The notes under the pieces were generated by a model. The model did not search any database. It worked only from the letters and a program-made list of their open reading frames with translations, and was not told the origin of the DNA. Below are positions 1 through 11,345 of a stretch of DNA of 64,000 nt, in pieces. Source of the DNA: Oscarella lobularis. Its lineage: Eukaryota > Porifera > Homoscleromorpha > Homosclerophorida > Oscarellidae. The stretch lies in contig NC_089176.1 of the NCBI RefSeq assembly GCF_947507565.1, forward strand, positions 3,224,001 to 3,288,000, read 5' to 3'. Each line of letters starts with the position of its first letter. Positions within the stretch are counted from its first letter, which is position 1. The position numbers were made by a program, and so were the translations under genes.

Positions 1-1469
1 ATCTTGCTCTACGTGGAGGTACGGTAGCATGCTTGTTTTAGCAGGCTCGTGCATTTTTCTTTCTAGCCGAGGAATCGATCGTTCTGCTAGAGAACCGCGC
101 GTCTCTACTTCCACTCGATTTATCCAAGTATTCGAATATTGCTATCATTGGTCCTTGTGCCAACGATACTACCTGTCCCCAAGGCATGTGCTTACCTCTC
201 TACACTTGATATTTAATTTAAATTTTTTCGAAGGCGACTATGCTCCACTTCCGAAGTATATTGTAACTCCACTGCAGGCGTTTCTAAATCGCAGCTCCGC
301 TTCTCTCAAAGTAGGTCTGTAGAGCCAGTTATCAATTGCTAATCATTCTCGCTCCCTAAGGTTAATTTCTCCTTGGGCTGCCAAGACGTGCACTGCCGTG
401 ACTCGTCTAAGTTCGCCGACGCAATTTCCACCGCTCAAGCGTCGGATCTGATTGTCTACGTTGGTGGCATTAGCAGAGGCATCGAAGGCGAAGGCAACGA
501 TCGCACCGACATCAATCTACCCGGTTATCAAGAGGAGCTCGTTCAAAAGTAGGTTACATTCCTTATATCTTATCTCCTATCTATATTTCAAGGCTAAAGG
601 CTGTCGGCAAGCCTCTTATTGTCGTGCTGATGCACGGGGCTCCGGTTGTTTCTAATGTCACTTTTGCTATCGCTGACGCTCTTCTGAGCGTTGGCTACGG
701 AGGACAAGGTTTGACTTGTTTAGATTCCAAATGTACCTAGCTCATTTCTTTTTCAGAAGTAGGAAACGCGATTTTCAACGTTCTGACGGGTGCCTACAAT
801 CCAGCTGGCCGACTCGCTGTGACATGGTACACGGGAAACGAGCAGCTGCCCAATATGACCGACTACAACATGACGGCGGCGCCTGGACGAACATATCGCT
901 ATCTGACGAAGCCGCCATTCTATCGATTCGGCTACGGGCTGTCGTATACAAATTTCTCCTATTCGGGTCTCGTCGTGAGTCCGACGACAATCAAGCCGTG
1001 CCAGTCGGTCGTCGTCAACGTAAGTGTGGAGAATACAGGGAAGGTCGACGGCGACGAAGTCGTTCAAGCGTATCTTGAATACAAGGTTGATAAAGGCGAC
1101 GCCAAATTAGCAGAAGAATACATACTATTCTTCTAGAATGCAACTGTTCCAGTTCCCATTATCAAGCTGGTGGGCTTTGATCGTGTTACAGGACTCGGGG
1201 CGGGAAAAAGCGAGATTGTCAGTCTGAAGATAAGTCCAGCACAAATGACGGTATTTTATCTTTGATTTGTTTGATTTTATTACATTTTGTGCGCTTTTTA
1301 GGTCACTGAAAGTGTTGAGTATTCGGAAATAATTGAGCCTGGAAGTTTTGTTGTTTACGTCGGTGGTCACCAGCCGTCTGACACTAAAGCACCGGGAAAC
1401 GTTGCTAATGGAACGTTTTCAATTTCAGGTTCTGTGACGTCCTTGATCAACTGCCGCGGCCCCGAATAG
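1..1469 (+). CDS. Glycoside hydrolase family 3 (beta-xylosidase/beta-glucosidase-like), C-terminal part
   Basis: Partial gene; the 5' end lies before the window. Exons joined by short introns read through the GH3 C-terminal alpha/beta domain (YAPLPKYIVTPLQAF near 239-290, then DLIVYVGG near 449-472, where the GH3 acid/base loop is expected) and into the fibronectin III-like domain (FRFGYGLSYT-type motif near 922-951, then SVENTGKVDGDEVVQAYLE near 1024-1077). The frame closes with a TAG at 1467-1469. Family members remove xylose, arabinose or glucose from the non-reducing ends of glycans and are usually secreted; repeated NxT/NxS sequons in the visible part fit a secreted glycoprotein. The most similar family patterns are the plant/bacterial beta-D-xylosidases, which most bilaterians lack. 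The next gene starts only 75 bp downstream on the same strand. The family call is firm; the exact substrate cannot be decided. Confidence 0.85.
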
Positions 1470-1544
1470 AAAATTCAATAAGACGCAATACAGTTCCCGT
1501 ACGTTCACCGTGTAACATTCGTTCCTCGAGTCCCCAAACAAAGA

Positions 1545-4500
1545 ATGAGCGCCTCTCCTCAGTCCGGTCGCTTCTCTCTGCCGTCGTCACTTCCTCGATC
1601 AGCAGACGTTCTTCGAATGTCAAAAGATAAGCTGAAGGATTTGTGCTCAACGCTGAAAATCGACCCCGAAGAGGAAGAACTGCACACGCTTCCTCAGCTC
1701 GTCGAAGCGATTTTCGAAGGTTATAAGGAGAAAGACGCGCACTTAGAAAACGTTCCTGTAGGTTTGCTAGCTTCAGCTTGCTTCTCTCTTTATAATTAGG
1801 GGATCTCCTAATTTAGGGCTTGGCGTCTATAGCGCGACCTGCTAACACTTTTGCCGATAGAGCAAAGGATTTTTCCCTTGCAGTTGATGCTATTAGAAAT
1901 TTCGTTCTCAGTCAGAAAACTTTGCAAATATTGCAAAAGCTAAAACTCGTTGACAGCGAAGAATGGCTATCTGACGAAGACTTTGAGAAAATCAAGGATT
2001 CTTGCAAACCAGAGGAAGGAAAGCCGGTTGTACTTGTTGCTGGTGCGTTCAAATTCTCAGCCTCCGCGGAGTATTGCTCTTAATTTACCTTATCTGCTGT
2101 TTAGGAGCAATTTCTTCTGGCAAAAGCACTTTGGTGAACGCTTTGCTGGGAAGCAACGTTCTTCCTGTCGTAGAGAACATGACGTTTTCGCCTCTTTGTG
2201 AGATCAAATGGGGCGAGAAAAAAATAGCTATAGTGCATCTGGGGAAACAGTCAGATGAAGACACCGTTCCTGTTTCGCAACGCCGTCTCAATTTAGAAGA
2301 CAGCGGTGATCGGAAAATCTTTGATTCCTTTGTGAATCCTTCAAAAGAAGAAGACGACATGAAAGATGAAGACGAACCGTTCTGCACAAAAGTTGAGATC
2401 TTTTGGCCGTCAGAGTGCCTTAAGGTTTGTCACAAGAGTAGTAGAGTATTGTTGTCAAACGTATGAAATGAGAGCCCTTGTTTTATTTCTAAGGATTTTA
2501 TTCTAGTTGACAGTCCAGGTGCAGCGGACTTCAACTGTCAAAGAATTGCGCAGCAGTACCAAAAAGACACTGCGTGCGGCTTTATCTACGTGATGGATGC
2601 AACGCAACCGGGCGAAACGGCTGCAGAAGTACGTGTACAATTAACCGTGTTCTCTCTTTTGAAATAGACGGTGATATTGCAGGCAGGCGGACTTCTAGCC
2701 GACATGCATTTTGGAAAGAAAACCGATCCTCCGGCCACTTCTGCGGTATTCGTCCTCAACAAGTGGGACTTATTTCAACACGGAAAGTCAGTCAAAATCC
2801 GAGACGCGGAGGAAAAGAACAAGATTGAGTGCGTTTACAAGCGACTGAAACAACGTTGGCCAGGAGTTCAAAAGGATCAAATCGTGAAGATGAATGCGAA
2901 GTTGGCCGCTGTCGCTCAAGAAGTAGGAGCTACGACAGACGACATGAAGAAGCTTTGTGGTAGGATTTCGATTGTCTTACCTAAAGCGCATAACAACTGG
3001 ATTCTGAGGAAATTGAGGTAAACAATTAGACTGTCATCGCCTTTCTCTAACTAACGTTGTACTGCATCTCATAGTAAACCTCTTGATTTGCTAGATCGCA
3101 TAGAGCCTACTATTCGAAACATCCTCGTTGAGATCAAACTTCCTGAAGAAAAACGACAACGTCTTCATGCCGATTTCTTCCAGCGCCTTTCAGACATCAA
3201 AAAGCTATCGCAGCCTGGAGGCGCAATTGAAAATATGCGGATGCAATTAGACGACGAAATAGAAGAGCGCGCGAAGCTCCTGGCAACAGATTTGCAGTCC
3301 GAAACGAACTTTCTTTACAAGGCGTTAAAAGAGACCGATATCCGAACGAAACGCCTTCGTGACGTCAAATCGTTTGTGCGCAATACGCTTGCAAGAGCTA
3401 TCAGCGAATCTCGTCATATAGACGAGATTTACACGTGGTCGCGCGTTCACCTTGGAGAAGACGTTGACGACCAAAGTCACCGACTTGGCATACTGAGATC
3501 AAAAATTTTCACGCTGAGGTCAGAAATTTTTTCAGAAAAGCCTTCTCTCGCTTCGTTATCGGCGCAAACAGATGAAGAAGATTTTTCACCAGGTCTTATT
3601 CCAGTTGTAGGAAGCATCCAACCTGGCTTAGAGTTTCGCGACGCTGTTAGTTCAACGTACAAGCAAACGGTCAATGAATTGTGCGTTGAGACGCCAAATC
3701 ATCTTCAAGAAGTTTTCAAGAGGGCCGTTTTGTCTTCTCGTCGCAATGCCATAGAGAGATTCATTTATAGGGACTTCGATCGAACGGTCTTTGCCACGGA
3801 GGAAGAGTTGAACGCTCGACGTCGCATTTGTCAGGAACGAGATGACTTGAGTAGCGTTGAGATACTGTATGAGAACTTTCGAAAGGCAGCGGGAAAGGTA
3901 TCGTCTTTCATACTAGAGCTAGGTGTGGAAGATCTCACAGAAGCAGACCTGACTTTACCGTCTCCACTCAACGCGACTGAGGGACAATTTGGCACTGTTT
4001 ACAAGGCACAGTTGGCCACTGGCCAGTACGTGGCACTGAAAGTTCCAACAGAAGCAATCAACGATGATACGGCAGAGTATTTATTGCGAGAAATTCTCAC
4101 TAGCAGGTAAACTATGCTATCTTAATTAGCTGGATACGACTAGAAATTCGCAGGAAAGTTACGGGAAAGCATTATAACGTTATCAACTTTCACGGTCTAG
4201 TAAGTCTCACGAAGAAATTTTCGTCTAAATTGGGACTGGCGTTTGACTGGTGTGACGGAAGCTTGGCTGACGAGGTTTTTCACCCAGACTTTCATCCTGC
4301 TCGAACGACGCGAGGATACGAATTTGCAAGACAAATTCTTTTGCAGATACTGGATGGCGTCTCCTTTCTGCATGGTCTTGGTATAGTACATCGAGACCTA
4401 AAACCTGAAAACATTATGGTAAATAGTATGTAGTATTTATCATCATCGTTTTCATTAATGTCACTATTAATTTAGCTAAAAGCCAAAAAGAGAATTCAAA

Positions 4501-4898
4501 TAGGCAATTTCGGTCTTGCCCAATCTTCCGAGGAAGTTACTGGTACAATGGCTTGCGGAACAATACTTTACATGGCTCCCGAAGCGTTTGAACACGACGT
4601 GTACAGCTCGCCGGTGGACATTTACAGCGTTGGCATCATGACCTGGGAACTGTGGCACGCTCAGAGGGCGTACTCCAATATCAAAGAGCTCGACTTTTCT
4701 GTTCTTCCTAAGAAGGTGGAGCAAGGCTTTCGTCCATCCGGTTTTGAGCCTGCCGAGGCTAGCGAGGGTTTGCGTGATATCGAGGAAGGGTGGAAGAATT
4801 TGATGGAGAGGTGCTGGGCTGCTGCGGCGAAGGAGAGACATAGCGCCCGAATGGCTCTAGTTGAACTGAAAAAGCTAGTCCCGCGGTCAGGTAAGTGA
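1545..4898 (+). CDS. Dynamin-like GTPase fused to a C-terminal kinase-like domain (probable pseudokinase)
   Basis: Multi-exon gene starting [10 protein letters not shown]. The N-terminal third has a helical leader, then a complete dynamin-superfamily G domain: P-loop [16 protein letters not shown] (about 2104-2151), a G2 threonine in ENMTFSP, G3 DSPG (near 2508-2519) and G4 NKWD (near 2759-2770). A long helical region rich in charged residues follows (3088-3900), as in mitofusin and bacterial dynamin-like proteins. The C-terminus is a protein-kinase fold: glycine loop [13 protein letters not shown] lysine (near 4030), HRDLKPEN (near 4390) and MAPE (near 4571). The metal-binding DFG is NFG (codon AAT near 4510), so catalysis is doubtful. 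Roughly 950-1,000 residues. The printed stop follows GGTAAGTGA, which also looks like a splice donor, so a short further exon after 4970 is possible. Role inferred only: a GTP-driven membrane or assembly switch with a regulatory kinase module. Confidence 0.8.
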
Positions 4899-5220
4899 TT
4901 ATTTCAATGTTGCTTTTTTTTATTTTATCACCAAATGCATCTGTATGCGCACGTGACTGATTACAATATATAGATAGTGTAATATGCCTGCACGAAACCT
5001 ACCGACTTGTTTACCGACTTTGTCTACCGCACGCTAGCCTCTGTTCCTTTGTCGCGGGCTTTCTCTCGCTGTTGCTACACTTTTTCGCCACTCTCCCGTT
5101 TCGATTGAGCTATGGAGCGTTTTATTGGTCGAACGAGACCACGCTTTGCCACTCACCTTCAGCTGAAAACCCCGCACGAAGCCGCGAACGCTTCTCCGCA
5201 AACGCCGCACGTCGATCGCA

Positions 5221-7496
5221 ATGTTTTACTCTCACCACTGGCTCGGAAAGAAGGGAAAATTCGCCACAGTGTGGTTCGTCTACGCGAAATCCTCCTAGCA
5301 CCGTCTCGAAACGCACCTCTTTGCGCAGGTACGTCGGAACGTGCGGAAAATCGTTAAAAATCCAAGAAAAATACATCGCCTTCGACGTCGTCAAAGCATG
5401 GTACTAAAATCGTCACGCGTGTTCTATCTAAGTCTCTCTCCTCGCAAGTTCCGACATTTTGACGTACAAGGGCCACTTTTCCCTACGTACGTCCGCGATT
5501 TTGCTCCACGGCATCGTTCTGCTCTACGAAATGAAGAGAAAGGCGCGCAGTCGAGGCAACGAGAGAAGCATTTCGGGGCGACTAAAAATTTGAGAGATTT
5601 CATTTTTAGCTGTGAGAAGAGACTTTTTCTCTAAACTCGTTCGACCCAAGGCGATTTCTCTGCCTCGCGCCAGCACGCACAGGTAAACCCAGTGAAGGAT
5701 TTATAGTTGCATTTATTCATTTTATTTCAGAGAGAAAACTAAACAACGCTGCACCCTCGAGATCGATTGGGACGCTTTGAACGCCGACTTGGAGGACCAA
5801 TTTGACGTCAGTTTCATACTTCCCAACATGGGTTGGTGTCTTTTGACTGGCAGATGGCTAGATTGACATCTAATCATACCTCTTTTAGGAGTCGATTCCT
5901 TTGAGACTGGTTCGTCTTCCCAAGAGGGTCAAGAAAGCGTGAACCAATCGTTTCAGTCCGAGCAATCTTTATCTGTCCTTCAGGCTTCAATTCAAGTAGA
6001 GCGCATAGAAGCGCCTCAGACACTCATACGTAAATATAGATGTTGTTTACCCATAGATGATTGACGGCATGGATTCGGACATCGAATGCGACTCAACGAC
6101 AGGCGATGCCCTGGATTTCGATCTGTGGAAAAACGACGCTAAGAGATTGAGCAGAAAGCGATCAAGAGACAACAAAGATGATGATGTCGACTCGATTGAC
6201 CTCGAAAACGACGACGACGTTGTTCTCTTTAATGAGACTAGGAAAGAGTTTGAGCCTAGCAAGGACAAAGAAACGAATAATCAAGATGGTAGTAAATAAA
6301 CCATAGTTGATAAGGACTCACGAAAAAGTGATGTCTTAGAGGCTGAAGCGGCGCTTATTGATCAATCAACGGAGGTAGGAAATTGCTTTCAAAGCGGAGC
6401 GACTTTTTTTCTTGCACGAATTTATTTCAGGTCGTCGATTTGGAATTGGCTGTCGATCACGAAGACGCTCCCGGCCAACGACGTCGCCGCGTCGCTCGTC
6501 GACGACGACGTGTGCCGATCGATTCCACGCTGAAACTTAGTCGCCGCTTTCTCACCCAAGAAGTCCAAGATACGTCGGCTATCGTGGTTTGTTTTTCTTC
6601 ACAAACCTTTAGTACAGTAGTGATTGCAGATATTGGTTTATTTACCCAGGATGATTGTCGTCCGGTTCCTTTGTCGAATCGCTTCGCTACGTGGCCCGAC
6701 GGGAAGGATTTTCTGAATCGCACCTACTCGGAAAGATCAGGTGGGAGTTTTCGGCAAAGTTAATCAATCAATTATTAAAGTGTATAGGGGCACGCTTTTT
6801 TGTGGATCACAATGATTCAGATGACGCCGATTGGGTGACGACACTAAACCGACTCAAGTATTTTTCCAAATAATTTTTTTCAGGCCGAAGGAAGCACTCG
6901 TCAATCTGGTCATTTTCTTGAAGCTCCATCCTCTTCGGCTGCTCCTTCAGGGTCGTCTCGGTCTTCTCCTGCATTAATATTGTCTGAAAACGAAAGGCAG
7001 CTAGAACCGATTGACCTGTAGGTCGTAGATAGGATTGTTTAGGCGTAGGAATGTAATAGACTTGCCTCTCTCGTCGTAGTTTTGGTAATTCGCTGGTTGA
7101 CGTGCTGGACGACCACCACATGACCACAATAGCAGAAGAGGGGCCGACAGGGATAGAAAACGGTAAGAAAAGGGCATCAGAGACGAGACCTTTTTATTGT
7201 CCTCCCCGTGAGACCGCTTCGCCGGAGGGGATGGTGATACGTAATAAAAACGGCTCGTTTGCCTATTTAGTCTCCACTGAAAACGAATCCTTGACTACGT
7301 TTGGCACGAAACGTCTCTACGCTCTTTTGACGTAATTTCTTGTGGCACTTTGTTTGCACGAAGAGTCTAGTCTAGTTTAAATGGTATAGACGTCTGAACG
7401 AACTCTTGAAAGGAAGCGACGTCGTCACGTTCTTTCATCTCGTTCCTCCCGGACGCATCAGTAAGACGGACGCAGCGAGGGCTTTCATGCTTCTAC
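5221..7496 (+). CDS. Alpha-kleisin (RAD21/RAD21L/REC8 family cohesin subunit), 3' end lost in gap
   Basis: Kleisins close the cohesin ring by binding the SMC3 and SMC1 heads. The start MFYSHHWLGKKGKFATVW (5221) matches the kleisin N-terminal motif, and the GKFATVW variant is closer to REC8 than to RAD21. A second N-terminal block, FSLRTSAILLHGIVLLYEM (about 5474-5530), matches the conserved helix of RAD21. The middle has the RRRVPIDSTLKLS...TSAIV block (6505-6590; kleisin KLIVDSxKEL...DIV). The winged-helix C-terminus is at 7388-7496 (DVVTFFHLVPPGRISKTDAA) and runs into the Ns. Between 5290 and 5640 the reading frame cannot be followed through ordinary introns: there is an in-frame stop soon after VWFVYAKSS and a frame change before SDILTYKGH. 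This is a sequencing error, unusual splicing or early decay. SMC1, its expected partner, lies 12 kb downstream. Whether it is the mitotic or meiotic paralogue is uncertain. Confidence 0.72.
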
Positions 7497-7696
7497 NNNN
7501 NNNNNNNNNNNNNNNNNNNNNNNNNNNNNNNNNNNNNNNNNNNNNNNNNNNNNNNNNNNNNNNNNNNNNNNNNNNNNNNNNNNNNNNNNNNNNNNNNNNN
7601 NNNNNNNNNNNNNNNNNNNNNNNNNNNNNNNNNNNNNNNNNNNNNNNNNNNNNNNNNNNNNNNNNNNNNNNNNNNNNNNNNNNNNNNNNNNNNNNN
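7497..7696. other. Assembly gap (200 Ns)
   Basis: A run of 200 Ns. It hides the 3' ends of the convergent kleisin (+) and GH29 (-) genes. The round length suggests a placeholder, so the real distance is unknown. Confidence 0.99.
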
Positions 7697-9356
7697 GCTC
7701 AAAGTCGTCTGACTCGGTAACGTTCCAATAGCAATAGCGTAGACGGTGCCCGGTTCGCGTTTGGCGGCCGTGTAGTAGATAGTCAGTAGGCGCGTTCCGG
7801 TTGTATGGCCGGGCTCGACAGCGGGCTCCCAATCGGTATCGGTTTCGCCGTAGCACGTAGACGACCACTGAGGCTGAGGGCAGTCGTTCGCCTGCCACGT
7901 GAACGAGAGACACGGTTTTCCGTATTTGGTTGTAAAATTCGCCGCCACGCATAGTTGGGCACACGCATCGCTTGTGTTCGTTTGACCGAGATAGAGAACG
8001 GTTGCCGCGCTTTTTCCCGGCGCTGGCGGCTTCGAGTCGATATTGCTCATGCCGGCGTAGACGCGGAAACTCTCCGTTAGCGCCGTCTCGGTGAAATTTC
8101 GCCACATTGTCGTATTGTAGATCGCTTCGCCGTTGATTTTTAACCAAGCTCCGATCGCGCGAAGTCTAATAAGAAAAACGCTAGTTTTTGTAATTAAGAA
8201 ATAAGTATAAGTCCTGACCTTTCCATCATAATAAGCGGAATCTTTCCGTCCGCTCGAGGTCCAACGTTCAAGGCGAGATTGCCGCCGAGAGCGACGTTGT
8301 TGACGAGAAGTGTAATAAGTTCGTTTGCCGATTTGTAGTTGGCGTCGGTTTCCAAGCGATCCCAGCCCCACGACCCTGCCATTGTCATGAGATCGGTCCA
8401 CTTGTGACCGACGGGCGCCGTCGGTTGAAATTTATCGCGACACGTCCAATAGCCTCCGTGCTTGCATCGGCAATCGGTACCCCATCGATCGTTGACGATG
8501 ACGCGATCTTTGACGGGGGATTCGTTATAGAGCCAGGCGAGAAAGTCGGGCGATTTCAATTGGGAGCTGTTGAGAAGAACGCAATAGTCGCCGTTGATCA
8601 GATCGGGTTCGTATTTGACGGTCAGGTCTTTGAGTTCTTGAAGAAAAACTTCGTTTACGTACGTCTCTTGGCCTTCGTACGGTTCAGGTCCGTGTTCGTA
8701 GTCCCACGGAAGAAGGGGATTGCCCCATTCAATGTTACAGTCTAAAAGAGGTAAAGTGACAAAATCATAATTCTACTAATTAATTAATTAATCTATTTAC
8801 AATAGAATCCTAGGTGAATTCCTGCTGCTTTGATTGCCGCTGAGAATTCTCCTACAATGTCACGACTTGGTCCGTTGTCGACACTGTTCCAATTCCATTT
8901 CGACGCCGCTTTCCAATGAGTCCAACCGTCGCAGAATTTCGCGGTAAATATCGTAAATTTGATGCCGGCTTCGAGAAAGAGCTGCGCCCACTCGTTCGGA
9001 TCCCACAGCTCGGCTTTGTAGAGAGGTCCAAAGTCGGCGTAGCTAAAATTGGGTCCGTACGTTTTCTGATGCCAAATGCGCGTGGCGTTGTCGTCGGCGC
9101 CTGTCAGAAGCCTTTGCAGATACCACTCGTTTCCGTGAGCGGGCACGCTGTATGGACCCCAAGTGATGAAGACTCCAAATTTCACGTCGTCGTACCAATC
9201 AGGAAGGGGGCGTGCATCTGGAAGAAGCAGTTGCTAAAAAAACAGAAAGAGAACGTGGCAAATAGTCCTACCGAGGCTTTCCCACGTTGGCTCGTATGCA
9301 GCAGCTGCAAAAGACAGCGTGCAGCATAGTGCGCGTAGCAGCAGAAATGAACTCAT
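7697..9356 (-). CDS. GH29 alpha-L-fucosidase-like secreted protein with altered active site and a Cys-rich insert
   Basis: Reads right to left from ATG at 9356 (MSSFLLLRALCCTLSFAAAA, a good signal peptide), with introns near 9235-9275, 8742-8800 and 8165-8220; the 3' end is in the gap. The GH29 fold is clear: KFGVFITWGPYSVP, FSYADFGP, WNWNSVDNGPSRD, SPVKDRVIVNDRWG, GGNLALNVGPRADG, and a C-terminal beta domain starting GAWLKINGEAIY. The aspartate at the nucleophile position is kept (DLINGDYC). Several fucose-binding residues are changed: FIHWG is FITWG, KHHEGF is KFCDGW, and the Trp before the nucleophile is Asn. The C-terminal domain has an insert of about 85 residues (8110-7800) with five cysteines (DACAQLC...KPCLSF...DCPQ...STCY), resembling a PAN/apple unit. 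GH29 enzymes remove terminal fucose; here substrate or activity has probably shifted. Confidence 0.85.
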
Positions 9357-9397
9357 GTTTACGTACGGGAGTTCAGCGAACGTGTCAAAGCACCAGC
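9357..9397. promoter_or_regulatory. Very short divergent intergenic region (GH29-like / ENT4)
   Basis: Only 41 bp separate the GH29-like start codon (9356, minus) from the ENT4 start codon (9398, plus), so the transcripts probably overlap at their 5' ends or share a bidirectional promoter. If the in-frame ATG at 9347 is used for ENT4, the coding regions would overlap by about 10 bp. No TATA-like motif is seen. Confidence 0.5.
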
Positions 9398-11137
9398 ATG
9401 TCGAGGAACGTCGCTCCCTCGGACGGCAGCGAAAGCGACATCGTCGCCGGCACGACGACGAGCGACAGCGACTCGACGTGGCACCTCGTCGAATCAAGAA
9501 TCGGCGGCAACGAGCCTCGAGACAAGTGGCATCTCGCCTACATCATCTTCGTTCTCGCCGGAACGGGCTTTCTCTTTCCCTACAACAGCTTCATAACGGG
9601 CGTCGACTACTTCCAGATCGTCTATCCGACCGAGAAGTACGAATTCATCGCGACAGCCGTCTATTTCTACACGACACTATTCGCCGTCTTTCTCAACAAT
9701 CTCCTCCTGCGAATCGTCGGTCTTAGCGCTCGCATTCGCACCGGTTACGTCGTCTTTGCGATCGCCTTGGCGACCGTTCTCGTCGTCAATTCGCGTATCG
9801 ACACGCGCGGATCGTCGTTGTCATTCGGGTTAACGCTCTTCGCAATTGCGTTAGTGTCGCTCGCCGGAGGCTGTCAGTCCAATTTCTCGTCGCGTCACAA
9901 CAAATGACGTAGGTCACGTGGTTCTTTTATTTAGTGCAGCAGGCGAGTTTCTACGGATTCGCTGGCATGCTTCCAAAGCGCTACGTTCAAGCCATAATGG
10001 CAGGCGAAAGTGAGTTTCGATTTTCTAGTGGAGTTTTTCCGGGAGACGCATTCCTACAGGTGTCGCTGGTCTCATTGTGTCAATTGATCGGGTGGTGACG
10101 AAAGCGGCTATTTCTGATTGTCGAGCGAGTTCTCTCGCGTTTTTCGGCTTGTCATTGGCGTTCAATTTCATCTGTGCTCTCGGATACGAAGTCGTTCGTC
10201 GAAGTCCCTTTGTGAAATATCACTTGGCAATGGCCAAGTCTACTTCCGGCAATAGAGTCATGGGTTTGGGGAGATACGCGAAGCTAGATGATATTGACGA
10301 ATCGGTCGAGATGGAGAGCATCGATCGTAAACAAAAACATCAATCTGCACGAAAGTCTCCACTGAAGGATAGGGTTCTAGGTAAGAAATGTTTGTTGTTG
10401 TGGATTTGAATCTCTGATCTTTTTTAGGCGCTCTGCGCGCACGTTTGTTGGTGAGCCGACGCATTTGGCTCTACATGCTCTCTATTGGGTTGGCCTACTT
10501 TCTCACACTGCTCATTTTCCCCGGTCTTCTAACAGAAATTCGCGATGATGACGGTCGGTTTAGCAACGGATGGCTTCCTGTCATTCTCATCGCTCTATTT
10601 AACTTCTTTGACTTTATTGGCAACGTAAGTGTGTGCATTCTCGTTCATTGGGTCATCTCTAGCACTTTATAGCAGTACATACTTTTTTCTTGCAGCTGAT
10701 TGGTTCCTGGCACTACAACTGGCGTCCTGGTCATCTCGTCAGTGCCTCCGTCCTGCGATTCATTCTACTGCCACTTTTCCTTTTCTGCGTTCTGCCGTGC
10801 AACATGCCTTTCTTTGGTTCATCAACGTCCTTTGTAGCGATGGGTCTCGTCTCCGTTTTCGGACTGACAAACGGTTACTTTGGCTGCATGTCAATGGTTC
10901 TTGCTCCGGCTCAGGTCGAGCCCAATCGAAGAGAGCTAGCTGGTAGGCTATGTGAGTTTTGCACACAAACATTCAATGTTTACTGTAGGTAATCTTATGA
11001 CGTTGATTATGCTCATTGGATTGACGGCCGGCGCCTCATTCGCGTTTCTTCTTAATCACGTTACCGGTTCAGAACCAGGTAATCTCTGCTTTTCTAATTC
11101 AACGCAGGTGAGTGTTAGTAATTGCACGCACGTCTGA
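9398..11137 (+). CDS. Equilibrative nucleoside transporter, ENT4/PMAT type (SLC29A4-like)
   Basis: Six or so exons encode a multi-pass SLC29 carrier. The N-terminal cytoplasmic tail (MSRNVAPSDGSESD) leads into TM1 with LAGTGFLFPYNSFITGVDYF, the strongest PMAT-like motif. Then come SFYGFAGMLPKRYVQAIMAGES (9948-10010, spanning an intron), a charged central loop (10230-10420), a second half with YFLTLLIFPGLLTEIR and GWLPVILIALFNFFDFIG, and a final NGYFGCMSMVLAPAQV...RRELAGNLM block. About 11 membrane helices are expected. ENT4 proteins carry monoamines and adenosine with little nucleoside range. The start at 9398 gives the best tail; an ATG 51 bp upstream is in frame. The stop at 11137 is followed after about 210 bp by the convergent patched-domain gene. 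Confidence 0.88.
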
Positions 11138-11345
11138 CGCTTTCTACACTATTCTTTTATTTTATTAACTTCATGAGGAAGGTATGATGGACTGTACGCC
11201 ATCTCCTTTCATTTTCCTTTTGATATGTGGAAGACAAGAAGAGAAAGCCATGCCATAAATAATTCTATATTCAATCAGAAGGTTCTATAATGTAGGCATA
11301 CGTGCTTTACGCTAAAAGCAGCTACAAGCAATCAGCCCTGTGAAC

